NCBI RefSeq assembly: GCF_006542355.1
Contig: NZ_CP038141.1
Location: forward strand, 1,556,001-1,620,000
DNA: 64,000 nt
DNA from: Swingsia samuiensis
Lineage (GTDB): Bacteria; Pseudomonadota; Alphaproteobacteria; Acetobacterales; Acetobacteraceae
Reading direction: 5' to 3'
This document shows, piece after piece, positions 32,349-38,839 of the stretch. Position 1 is the stretch's first letter; each line of letters opens with the position of its first letter. A program made the position numbers and the translations under genes. The notes beneath the pieces are model-generated. The model was not told where the DNA came from and did not search any database. It worked only from the letters and a program-made list of their open reading frames with translations.

Positions 32349-33353
32349 ATGAAATATAAAGTTAAATCGGGAGATACATTAAGTAAAATTGCAAAACATT
32401 TTCATGTTAGTTGGCGTATAATTGCAAAAAAGAATAACATTTTAACCTCAAATCTTATTCATATCGATGATTTTCTCGATATCCCATTATTACATACTCA
32501 TACTCATACTCATACTCATACTCATACTCATACTCATACTCATACTCATACTCATACTCATACTCATTTGAAAAATGTACAATTGAATAATTCAGTTCAA
32601 GATACAGTAAGTGGGCCTATTAAATTAGGGGATCTCTCAATGCGTTATGAAACGGGTTATAGTCCTGGGCAAGAGCATTTGGCTGCAGGACGTGTTTCTA
32701 CAGGCATAGGTGATGCAGGTGGAGTATCTTATGGAGCGTATCAACTTAATAGTAAAGCCGGAGATAAAGTGAGAGATTTTCTCTCTAATGAGGGGGCATT
32801 ATGGCAAGCTCAGTTTAATGGATTGGATGAGACTATTTCTGGTGGGGATTTTGAAAAAAAATGGAAACAGATTGCTGATATTTCACCAGTAGCTTTTTTT
32901 CGAGCGCAACATGAATATATTAAAAGAACAAATTATGGTATGACTGTAAGTCGTGTTGAAAAAAATACGGGCATTAATTTAGATACTTTTTCTATAGCAG
33001 TAAGAAATGTCGTTTGGTCAGTGTCAGTACAGCATGGTGGGGCTCATAAAATATTAGAAAGGGCACTTCATGATTTAAATAAACAAGATTTTTTACTTAA
33101 GGGAAACTTATTAAATAATTCACCTGATATGAGTGGGTCGTTTTGGCAGTTTAATCCAGACCGAGACTTTAAAGAATATATTTTTCAAAATGAGATGAAA
33201 AGTTTAGATCGTGATTTGATTAAAGCTATATACAAGGAAAGGAAAAAATATCTGCATACTGATACAAAAATGTCACCGAATAGTATAATGGATAACGAGC
33301 ACCGATATAACAAAGAACTTCCTGATGCGTTAGCAGAGTTGGATCGATCATGA
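32349..33353 (+). CDS. LysM-linked muramidase effector of VgrG-associated type
   Basis: 334 aa. Residues 1-47 are a LysM domain (MKYKVKSGDTLSKIAKHF...NNI...I-x-x-DDFLDIP). Residues 49-73 are a pure (His-Thr)12-His linker. From ~95 a peptidoglycan hydrolase domain follows: LSMRYETGYSPGQEHLAAG, STGIGDAGGVSYGAYQLNS, FFRAQHEYIKRTNYGM, and VRNVVWSVSVQHGGAHKIL. This pattern (RYE-G...G-GD-GG-SYG-YQL...QH-FI...VVWS-AVQHG) is that of cell-wall hydrolases attached to or secreted with VgrG in type VI systems. No signal peptide. The next gene, overlapping by 4 bp, encodes a periplasmic lysozyme-inhibitor-like protein, the expected immunity partner. The region is markedly AT-rich compared with the structural genes, indicating acquired cargo. 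Confidence 0.75.
   Translation: MKYKVKSGDTLSKIAKHFHVSWRIIAKKNNILTSNLIHIDDFLDIPLLHTHTHTHTHTHTHTHTHTHTHTHTHLKNVQLNNSVQDTVSGPIKLGDLSMRYETGYSPGQEHLAAGRVSTGIGDAGGVSYGAYQLNSKAGDKVRDFLSNEGALWQAQFNGLDETISGGDFEKKWKQIADISPVAFFRAQHEYIKRTNYGMTVSRVEKNTGINLDTFSIAVRNVVWSVSVQHGGAHKILERALHDLNKQDFLLKGNLLNNSPDMSGSFWQFNPDRDFKEYIFQNEMKSLDRDLIKAIYKERKKYLHTDTKMSPNSIMDNEHRYNKELPDALAELDRS
32493..32567. repeat. Hexanucleotide microsatellite (CATACT)12
   Basis: Twelve perfect CATACT units followed by CAT inside the LysM effector, encoding alternating His and Thr. Perfect identity between units suggests recent expansion by slippage. Unit gain or loss keeps the frame and would only change linker length. Confidence 0.92.
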
Positions 33354-33745
33354 AAACACTATCGTTTATAACCACTTTAGCTTTATCAACTAGCATTTGT
33401 TTTGCGTCAGACTTTGAACAGTGTCGCAAACAAGCGGACTCTGTTGATCCTCAAATAATCGATTGCCAAGATCAAGAAATGGCAAGAGAAGACGCAGCAA
33501 TTAATAAATTATATCAGCAAATATTAGAAAAACTAAAAAGCCAACCAAAAGCTGTTTCTACAATGAAAGACGCTGAACGTGCATGGATAAAGTATCGTGA
33601 AGCTAATTGTGGGCTTATCTCTGTGGTCTTTGGTGATGCTTCGGCAGATCATATCAATAAAAATGATTGTTTTATAGATATGACATCTACTCGCATTAAA
33701 GAACTTGAGAAATGGAACACTTCAAGGACTGTTAACGAGGAATAA
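33350..33745 (+). CDS. Periplasmic LprI/DUF1311-type lysozyme inhibitor, probable immunity protein
   Basis: 131 aa. Sec signal peptide in residues 1-19 (MKTLSFITTLALSTSICFA). The mature part is a DUF1311/LprI domain: FEQCRKQADSVDPQIIDC, MAREDAAINKLYQQIL, KDAERAWIKYREANC and a final IDMTSTRIKELEKW helix, with four Cys in the expected spacing. LprI-type proteins inhibit lysozymes. It overlaps the stop of the muramidase effector as ATGA, so the two are co-translated. I infer that it shields the lysogen's own wall from that effector. Confidence 0.75.
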   Translation: MKTLSFITTLALSTSICFASDFEQCRKQADSVDPQIIDCQDQEMAREDAAINKLYQQILEKLKSQPKAVSTMKDAERAWIKYREANCGLISVVFGDASADHINKNDCFIDMTSTRIKELEKWNTSRTVNEE

Positions 33746-33758
33746 TCTACTCTAAACC

Positions 33759-33830
33759 TCACAAGAACCCCACCTCCGGCTTTCCAGCATGCCCGTGTTC
33801 GAACACGAACCACGCATTCTGGTTAGTCAT
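33759..33830 (-). CDS. Possible 23-aa peptide or gene remnant
   Basis: ATG 33830 to TGA 33759 reads MTNQNAWFVFEHGHAGKPEV then GFL. The base composition resembles the GC-richer core phage genes rather than the AT-rich cargo on either side. It may be a true micro-ORF or the beginning of a gene cut when the cargo was inserted. No convincing ribosome-binding site. Confidence 0.25.
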   Translation of the reverse strand: MTNQNAWFVFEHGHAGKPEVGFL

Positions 33831-33855
33831 CTGTTTCGAGGGTAAGTGGGTATCA

Positions 33856-34740
33856 TCACTTTTCTTTGCGCTGCATTGTCCCCGCCATGAACAATGCCAC
33901 ACACCATCCGAATAATGTCCAACCTAAAAGGAGATTAATAAAAGCAACCATTCCAATATTCTCATTGCCGCGCTTCACGGCAAATATGGTCGGTAGCATG
34001 TATATATATAAAAAAATAATACCAAATATTATTAATATTAGTAAAAAAATTATATGAAATGGACTTAAATCGGCTTTTTTTGTTGATGTGTCTGTTTTAT
34101 ATCCGCTTATATTTGATGAATTTAATTCGTTATTTATTTGTCGATCTTCATTATTACCATTACCATTTAATATACCTGCATCGTCATCCGAAATAAACCC
34201 GTTAACGAGCGGGCGGTTATTGACGCGCTGCCATGTTTCTATGGCCTGACGAACGGATGAGCCGTAAACACCGTCTATTTTTGTATTTGACGGCAAGAAA
34301 CCTAATTCTGCCAACCTCTTCTGCAACGCGATATGCTCATCAATCGGTCTATTCGCCTCTTCTAGAGCAGGGCCGCTTAAACGTTGTTTATATTTTTCAG
34401 TCAGCTTTTCTGTTTCGTTTTGAAAGCAGGTGGGGTCAACGTCTTGCCGTCCGTTTGTATCTGGAGCCCCCTGCAAACATTGAGCATTGCTTTTCTGGTC
34501 TTCGATAACTTCTTTTTTCAATGATTGCCAACCAGCGCGTCCTACTTGTTGACGTAGTGCATAATATGTTTGATCGAAGATAAGCTCCTGCTTGGCGGAA
34601 TCGCTATCGTCGCACAGTAGATGGGCGATACTATTACTTGGAGAAACTCTAGAACATTCAAAGTCAGGATGATAAGTCTGCGCTGTTGCGTGAAAAGCTA
34701 TAAACAACGGAAATAAAGCAATCAGACTAACTTTGTTCAT
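33856..34740 (-). CDS. Exported fusion: LprI-like domain, peptidoglycan-binding domain, superinfection-immunity membrane domain
   Basis: 294 aa. Residues 1-20 form a signal peptide. Residues 26-120 resemble an LprI/DUF1311 lysozyme-inhibitor domain (FECSRVSPSNSIAHLLCDD, four Cys, a WQSLKKEVIEDQKSNAQC block). Residues 135-191 are a peptidoglycan-binding PG_binding_1 fold (LQKRLAELGFLPSNTKIDGVYGSSVRQAIETWQ). After a polar linker there are two membrane helices (about 228-255 and 262-288), whose sequence LPTIFAVKRGNENIG, FINLLLGWTLFGWCVAL fits the Imm_superinfect family of phage T4 Imm. T4 uses two separate proteins, Imm (blocks DNA entry) and Sp (inhibits the tail lysozyme). Here equivalents appear joined. 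Exclusion of other phages is a strong inference, not shown. Confidence 0.72.
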   Translation of the reverse strand: MNKVSLIALFPLFIAFHATAQTYHPDFECSRVSPSNSIAHLLCDDSDSAKQELIFDQTYYALRQQVGRAGWQSLKKEVIEDQKSNAQCLQGAPDTNGRQDVDPTCFQNETEKLTEKYKQRLSGPALEEANRPIDEHIALQKRLAELGFLPSNTKIDGVYGSSVRQAIETWQRVNNRPLVNGFISDDDAGILNGNGNNEDRQINNELNSSNISGYKTDTSTKKADLSPFHIIFLLILIIFGIIFLYIYMLPTIFAVKRGNENIGMVAFINLLLGWTLFGWCVALFMAGTMQRKEK

Positions 34741-34741
34741 T

Positions 34742-34768
34742 CTTAATATCCCTTCGGGGGTTATTAAG
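34742..34768 (-). promoter_or_regulatory. Hairpin that buries the ribosome-binding site of the superinfection gene
   Basis: Minus strand: CTTAATA-ACCCC-CGAA-GGGA-TATTAAG, ending 1 nt before ATG 34740. The AAGGGA Shine-Dalgarno lies in the 3' arm of the stem. It may lower translation of a potentially costly membrane protein, or double as a terminator for the 34787 gene. Confidence 0.5.
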
Positions 34769-34786
34769 GCAGGAAAATGGCAAAGG

Positions 34787-34969
34787 TCAATCTTTACTTG
34801 CTTCCAGTCCTTTTTGAATTAGACGGCGAACTGCTTCGGCGCGGGGAATATTATGTTTTTCTGCCCATTTATCAAGTTGACCTAGCAAAGGCTGCTGAAC
34901 CCTTGAGCGAACTTCTTCGCTTTCAACTTTTGGGCGACCCATTTTTTTACGCGTATTAAGTATTGACAT
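34787..34969 (-). CDS. Ribbon-helix-helix DNA-binding protein
   Basis: 60 aa. MSILNTRKKMGRPKVESEEV, then RSRVQQPLLGQLDKWAEKHNIPRAEAVRRLIQKGL: a beta strand with alternating polar residues followed by two helices with the N-[IL]-x-R-x-x-A-[VI]-R pattern of Arc/CopG/MetJ regulators. Such dimers bind palindromes. An ACTATAT/ATATAGT palindrome lies 5 bp before its ATG, so it probably represses itself and the divergent rha gene. Confidence 0.72.
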   Translation of the reverse strand: MSILNTRKKMGRPKVESEEVRSRVQQPLLGQLDKWAEKHNIPRAEAVRRLIQKGLEASKD

Positions 34970-35032
34970 ACATACTATATACGCGCATATAGTTCGAGCG
35001 GCAACAGGAAATCCTACCTTCCTGCTCCGCTC
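34963..35032. promoter_or_regulatory. rha promoter with RHH operator and leader hairpin
   Basis: Plus-strand -35 TTGACA (34963-34968) and a CATATA -10 at 34986-34991 give 17-bp spacing. ACTATATACGCGCATATAGT (34974-34993, 18 of 20 palindromic) overlaps both. Downstream a hairpin (GAGCGG..CAGGAA / TTCCTG..CCGCTC, 34996-35032) would sit in the rha 5' leader. The arrangement suggests RHH-controlled expression of the antirepressor-like gene. Confidence 0.55.
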
Positions 35033-35058
35033 TAACTATCAGCAAGGGAGAATACCCC

Positions 35059-35916
35059 ATGCCAACAGCTAATATGCTTGTTAGCACACTTCCAAATAAT
35101 CTCGCTATGTCCAGTTTAGAAATTGCGGCACTTACTGGCAAAAAACATCTGCATGTCATTCGCGACATTAAAAAAATGATCTCAGATTTATATGATAGAG
35201 ACGCTACAAATTTGGACAATAGAATAGATCCCCCAAGTTTGGGGAATCTACATAAAATAGATGATCCAAATATGGATCATCCCAAAATTCAAGGAATTAC
35301 CGTCACAAAAGACAAGCGAGGCTATATCTCCCGCATTGATCTCGACTATAGCCACACCATCACATTAGTAACTGGGTACGATACAAAAGCGCGGAAGAAA
35401 GTCGTCGATCGTTGGATGGCGCTTGAAGCGAAAGAGCAATCCACGCCTACTATCAAACCATCCCCTCGCAAGCGCAAACCAGCCTTTGATGTTGCCTTCA
35501 AACGTTTACTCAACGTTGCGGAACTACTGCCAACGCTTGACGCCAATCAAAAGCGCCTGAAAGCAGCGCGTGGAACGTATGAACTGACTGGCGTTAATCC
35601 GCTTGAGCTTCTTGGTGAAACATCGCTCCCTGCACCTACGAATGAGAACTACCTCACTCCAACGGAGATTGGCACGCATATCGGCTTATCAGGCCAGCGC
35701 ATTAATCAAGTTCTCATTGAGCAAGGCTACCAGATACGAGTTAAAGGATCATCGACGGGCAGTTCTTACGAGCCGACCGAGAAAGGCAAGGACGTCAGTC
35801 GGTTCTTTGACACCACGCGCACGAATGGGAAAGGCTCCCAGCAGCAGCTTAAATGGTCGAACCAGATGGTATCTGTTCTGCGCCCTTTCGCACCTCGCAA
35901 GGAGAAAGTGTCATGA
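35059..35916 (+). CDS. Rha-family phage regulatory protein
   Basis: 285 aa. The N-terminal ~120 residues match phage regulatory protein Rha: MSSLEIAALTGKKHLHVIRDIKKM, GYISRIDLDYSHTITLVTGYD, ARKKVVDRWMALE. A basic linker (KPSPRKRKPAFD) leads to a second region with a winged-helix part (YLTPTEIGTHIGLSGQRINQVLIEQGYQ), also typical of phage antirepressors. Rha proteins interfere with lysogeny or host functions. Its stop overlaps the next start (ATGA). Expression is probably controlled by the RHH protein encoded divergently. Confidence 0.8.
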   Translation: MPTANMLVSTLPNNLAMSSLEIAALTGKKHLHVIRDIKKMISDLYDRDATNLDNRIDPPSLGNLHKIDDPNMDHPKIQGITVTKDKRGYISRIDLDYSHTITLVTGYDTKARKKVVDRWMALEAKEQSTPTIKPSPRKRKPAFDVAFKRLLNVAELLPTLDANQKRLKAARGTYELTGVNPLELLGETSLPAPTNENYLTPTEIGTHIGLSGQRINQVLIEQGYQIRVKGSSTGSSYEPTEKGKDVSRFFDTTRTNGKGSQQQLKWSNQMVSVLRPFAPRKEKVS

Positions 35917-36332
35917 GCGCTTTGGCATTAGCGGGAACAGCTGGCTCGCGCAATCACCTCAAACGCATTGACCACATGGGGCTTTATCCTGAGGTGCGTC
36001 GTGGGGATTATGTGATCTGGCAGGACGTTGCGGGCTTTGTTGAAGAAGGGCTTTATGTCACTCACGTTGGGGACATAGAGCAAGTCTATCTCGTGCAGAA
36101 CTGCGCCGGACGACTGCGCTTGCTTTGGCCGGAGCGCGACATTGACCCTGAGACGAGACGCCTCAAGCCTGATGCCAAACCGCAGGAATGTTCTCCGTCT
36201 GAATTTGCGTCCTGCTGCCGAGGATTTGTCGTCGCCTCCGTAAAGATGCACCATGAAGCGGCCTTTCTTGGGCGAGAGACACTGAAAACGCCCGTCTTTC
36301 GATCGCCTCGAAAAACACTTCACCACGCTTAA
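35913..36332 (+). CDS. Hypothetical protein after rha; its 3' end is duplicated at 15272
   Basis: 139 aa from ATG 35913, overlapping the rha stop. A central RRGDYVIWQDVAGFVEEGLYV, THVGDIEQVYLVQN, GRLRLLWPERDIDPETR region gives a small beta domain with a GDYVIW turn as in signal-peptidase-like or S24-like folds, but no catalytic motif. The last 71 bp, including the stop codon, recur inverted at 15272-15342. A strong terminator follows 5 bp after the stop. Function unknown; coupled to rha, so likely early. Confidence 0.65.
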   Translation: MSALALAGTAGSRNHLKRIDHMGLYPEVRRGDYVIWQDVAGFVEEGLYVTHVGDIEQVYLVQNCAGRLRLLWPERDIDPETRRLKPDAKPQECSPSEFASCCRGFVVASVKMHHEAAFLGRETLKTPVFRSPRKTLHHA

Positions 36333-36337
36333 ACATG

Positions 36338-36365
36338 AGCCGTCCTTCGGGGCGGCTTTTTTTGA
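36338..36365 (+). terminator. Intrinsic terminator of the rha operon
   Basis: AGCCGTCC-TTCG-GGGCGGCT followed by seven T. Stable stem with a UUCG-type tetraloop, directly after the 35913-36332 gene. Confidence 0.88.
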
Positions 36366-36422
36366 TATAGACGAATCAAAAATATAAAACTATTTGTAAA
36401 AAAACTATAGGGGGATGTTGTT

Positions 36423-36827
36423 GTGACTGAAACAAAAATTCAAGCTGCTGAAAGCAAATCTCAAGAAAATAGTAGCTTTTATGATATTGTTTTTAGTATT
36501 TTTACTAATTTAACAATTATTTCCCTTTTCTTTAAGGCTGCCGACACATCATTTAAGATGTCGGATAAAGAATTTTCCCACTACTTCCCGGGGGTAAAAC
36601 TAGAATGCCTCCCTCTAATTCATTATAGTTTGACAATTTTTCTGATAATTATAGTTTTATTTTTGAATGTCACATTATTTTTAAAATTAATAATGATTTT
36701 AGTAAAAGCCTATAAACATAAAGTAACCAACAAGATTAGATTTTTTGGTTTTTTTATTTCGATAATATTAACTGATTTTATTATTATCGCAATGCTTTTC
36801 TCAATGGCATATATGGGGATGATATAA
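36423..36827 (+). CDS. AT-rich cargo membrane protein, function unknown
   Basis: 134 aa. GTG start with GGGGGAT 8 nt upstream. About three membrane helices (residues ~24-38, 64-92, 104-130) with short polar loops. No catalytic residues. The coding region is clearly AT-richer than the replication genes beside it and is transcribed on its own after a terminator. A truncated opposite-strand gene begins just beyond its stop. Features fit a lysogenic-conversion gene, possibly exclusion. No family recognised. Confidence 0.55.
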   Translation: MTETKIQAAESKSQENSSFYDIVFSIFTNLTIISLFFKAADTSFKMSDKEFSHYFPGVKLECLPLIHYSLTIFLIIIVLFLNVTLFLKLIMILVKAYKHKVTNKIRFFGFFISIILTDFIIIAMLFSMAYMGMI

Positions 36828-36910
36828 TAGGAAAAATCTAACCATACCTCCACGCCGGCTGGCTCGACATACCAGTCCTCGGCGTTCCTCTCGTAGCCTG
36901 ACGCTCTCAT
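36828..36910 (-). pseudogene. N-terminal fragment of a phage early gene
   Basis: From ATG 36910 the frame reads MRASGYERNAEDWYVEPAGV then EVWLDFS, after which it runs antisense into the membrane gene and loses phage-like composition. The GYERNAEDWYVEP opening looks like the start of proteins common in alphaproteobacterial phages. It directly follows the 36922-37218 gene in the leftward operon. It appears cut off by the AT-rich insertion 36366-36827. Confidence 0.42.
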
Positions 36911-36921
36911 GTTCAAACCCT

Positions 36922-37218
36922 TCAACTAATTCGACTAAAATCGAACATACGCTCTAATGCCATTTTAAATCCGCCTGACGTTTCTACGCTACGATCTATG
37001 CAGACAAACTTTTCATCGCGTTCTACGCTAAAATTTACCGCCTTAGCGTTGATGTCTGAAACGATGTCGCGTCCCCATTCTCCGATATCGGCTCCGTGAC
37101 GCATCTGGGAGCGAGCACAGGCCGCGTTCCAGTTCTTGGGAGGGACGAGATCCATTTGCGCGGCATCGACACATTCGGGCCAAACGTCATTTTCTGGCAG
37201 ATTATCAACGATTTCCAT
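36922..37218 (-). CDS. Hypothetical early protein
   Basis: 98 aa from ATG 37218, preceded by TAGGGTG at 5 nt. A GTG at 37227 overlapping the previous stop is an alternative start. Acidic N-terminus (MEIVDNLPENDVWPECVDAA), a Cys pair, then VSDINAKAVNFSVERDEKFVCIDRSVETSGGF. No known motif. Last intact gene of the leftward replication operon. Confidence 0.55.
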   Translation of the reverse strand: MEIVDNLPENDVWPECVDAAQMDLVPPKNWNAACARSQMRHGADIGEWGRDIVSDINAKAVNFSVERDEKFVCIDRSVETSGGFKMALERMFDFSRIS

Positions 37219-37223
37219 GACTT

Positions 37224-37925
37224 TCACCCTACCATATCCGGCACTTCGGTACCAGCGGAAAAGTTGGTTTTTCTTGGATTTTCTGCGATTTTTTCTTCTC
37301 GAACGCTCCCTCTGAGTGCCGCACTTTTCCGATCTTGCTCAGCGTCAACGGCTTGGAGTTCTTCGCGCAGCTTGGCGAGCACAGCCTTGCGTCGTGCGAT
37401 TTCTGCCGCATCGAGTTTCGTTGGCTCGGGTTCGGGGGGTGTTTCAGCAATGGCAAGGAGGTTTTTCAGAATAGCCACTTCATCGCGCAGCTTTTGCCCG
37501 AACGTGTCGAGGTGATTGAAAAGTTCAGCCGGGGACGGCCAGAACGAACCAACAGCTACGCCATTGCGTCGTGGCTGCCGAACCCAAGCAAGGCGGCTCT
37601 CAGGTGTCCATGCGGCATCTGGAATGTCGGAGCAGACCTCGCAAAAGATTTGGAGAATTGCTCCATTGGGCTCTGGTGGGTTCGTAACCATGGGCGCAAG
37701 TCTTGCCAGCCATGATTTGATTTTTTCCGGGTCTGCTGGGGCTAAGGCTCGTTCCGAGATTGCCAACTGCTGGCGAAGGGCTCTGACGCGGTCTGGTGTG
37801 ATATCCCGTTTCCAGACGGCGAAGTGATCGCGTTTGAGCGCGATGAGATCAGCAACATCTCCCGAAGGGGCCGAATAGGCGGGGCGGCTTACGGCATTGC
37901 TGCGGCGTGTAATCGCTTGGCTCAT
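37224..37925 (-). CDS. Replication-associated helical protein (loader-like position)
   Basis: 233 aa from ATG 37925, with GGAGGG 9 nt upstream; upstream in-frame starts lie in the previous gene. N-terminal helices (SQAITRRSNAVSRPAYS, ITPDRVRALRQQLAISERAL), a Trp/Pro-rich middle (ESRLAWVRQPRRNGVAVGSFWPSPAELFNHLD) and a long coiled coil (ARRKAVLAKLREELQAVDAEQD). It follows the replication initiator, so it may help load helicase or act as a partner of replication. The SFWPSPAEL segment recurs in DnaT/lambda P-like phage proteins, but the call is weak. Confidence 0.5.
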   Translation of the reverse strand: MSQAITRRSNAVSRPAYSAPSGDVADLIALKRDHFAVWKRDITPDRVRALRQQLAISERALAPADPEKIKSWLARLAPMVTNPPEPNGAILQIFCEVCSDIPDAAWTPESRLAWVRQPRRNGVAVGSFWPSPAELFNHLDTFGQKLRDEVAILKNLLAIAETPPEPEPTKLDAAEIARRKAVLAKLREELQAVDAEQDRKSAALRGSVREEKIAENPRKTNFSAGTEVPDMVG

Positions 37926-37927
37926 GG

Positions 37928-38083
37928 TCAGCATCCCTCCACCATCACACCGCGTTGCCAAGCGGCGGCGTTTTGCTCACGGGTTGTTTGTCGGCTTGAG
38001 GTGCGGCTCGGGTAAATGCTTCTGTCGCGCCGAACCCAGTTGCGCCACGTTGCGTCCCAATCGAGTTTCGTGCCCTTAGCTCC
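37928..38083 (-). pseudogene. C-terminal tail of the replication protein, cut off by an in-frame TAA
   Basis: Directly after TAA 38084-38086 the same frame stays open for 51 more codons: GAKGTKLDWDATWRNWVRRD, then a Ser/Gln/Arg-rich stretch and WQRGVMVEGC, ending at TGA 37928-37930 next to the following gene. DW-x-[AT]-T-W-x-N-W is the usual C-terminal signature of such phage replication proteins, so this is original coding sequence, not chance. Confidence 0.78.
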
Positions 38084-38839
38084 TTAGACCCCGTGCCAGT
38101 AGTCGCGGAATGTCTCAGCCGTTTGCTCTGGGTCAACCTGATTATCAACCGCGAATTGGATTAATTCCTCAGACGGCCACCAATCGTCAGGCAATCGACA
38201 GCCGCGTTTTGACTTCGGCTTGGTAGCTTCAGCGGGCGCGGGAAGATTTTCGTTTCGAAAATCGCCCTCTCTCTCAATATCTGAACGCAGTGAAGATATA
38301 TCTGCTTCTGCTTCTGCTTCTGCTTCTGCTTCTGCTTTTATCCGCGTGGAGCTTAACCCCTTTGTGCAATCTAGGTTAACCGGGGGGTTAACCCCTTCTT
38401 GCGTGTTGGGGTTAAGGGGTGGGTTAACCCCACTTTCTTCGGATAGGTTAACCCCTTGCTTTTTGCTAGGTTTTCTCTTGCGTTTTAGAGCAGGGTTCCC
38501 ACCTTTTTTTCCGTTGTTATAAGCTTCTTCACTAGCAGTTTTTTCACGTACCATGCGTCGTGAAAAAATCACTCCATCATCCGTTTTTGAAAAAACTCCC
38601 GCTTCTTCTAACTCACTAATTGCGCTTGAAACTTCGTCAGAAGTCGCGCCAAAAATAACAGCCATTTGTCGAATTGTTGGTTGCTTTCCATTTACAAGCA
38701 GGTGTCCTTGTGGATTAGCGTCATGCATCAAACACAGCATATCCATCCACAATCCGCGCGCCGCAATCGAGCACATGCGCAAGGCTGGATCGCGTTGCCA
38801 GTCTTGCCACCAGAACTTGCCCCATTGTCTTGCGCTCAT
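38084..38839 (-). CDS. Phage replication initiator (O/DnaT-like), truncated by a nonsense codon
   Basis: 251 aa from ATG 38839 (ATGA overlap with VRR-NUC). The N-terminus (SARQWGKFWWQDWQRDPALR, ARGLWMDMLCLMHDANPQGH) and a winged-helix region (TIRQMAVIFGATSDEVSSAISELEEAGVF) resemble DUF1376/O-like initiators. A repetitive middle (GVNLSEESGVNPPLNPNTQE, then an AE repeat) is encoded by iteron-like DNA. The C-terminus LPDDWWPSEELIQFAVDNQV, TAETFRDYWHGV stops at TAA 38084, just before the conserved DWDATWRNW tail. Loss of that tail may impair helicase recruitment, or the stop may be read through or be a sequencing error. Confidence 0.75.
   Translation of the reverse strand: MSARQWGKFWWQDWQRDPALRMCSIAARGLWMDMLCLMHDANPQGHLLVNGKQPTIRQMAVIFGATSDEVSSAISELEEAGVFSKTDDGVIFSRRMVREKTASEEAYNNGKKGGNPALKRKRKPSKKQGVNLSEESGVNPPLNPNTQEGVNPPVNLDCTKGLSSTRIKAEAEAEAEAEADISSLRSDIEREGDFRNENLPAPAEATKPKSKRGCRLPDDWWPSEELIQFAVDNQVDPEQTAETFRDYWHGV
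38301..38336. repeat. Hexanucleotide repeat (TCTGCT)6
   Basis: Six perfect units encoding alternating Ala-Glu in the replication initiator on the minus strand. Slippage would change the length of an acidic helix without shifting the frame. Confidence 0.9.
38351..38457. other. Candidate replication origin: GGTTAACCCC iteron cluster inside the initiator gene
   Basis: Six near-copies of GGTTAACCCCTT in 107 bp: about 38351, 38373, 38384, 38407 (reverse orientation), 38419 and 38445. GTTAAC is itself palindromic. In lambdoid phages ori iterons lie within the O gene and are bound by its product. The same placement here suggests an origin, flanked on the left by the ATATAT-containing segment near 38295. 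The cluster also encodes the GVN-P repeat of the protein, so protein-level repetition is the alternative explanation. Confidence 0.5.

Noticed and set aside
32493-32567. Repeat tract as a CRISPR array or an engineered His tag
   Set aside because: It is an uninterrupted in-frame hexamer without spacers, inside a natural coding sequence with alternating Thr codons.
36710-36925. 71-codon minus-strand ORF as an intact gene
   Set aside because: About half is antisense to the membrane gene 36423-36827; only the first part (from 36910) looks like phage protein.
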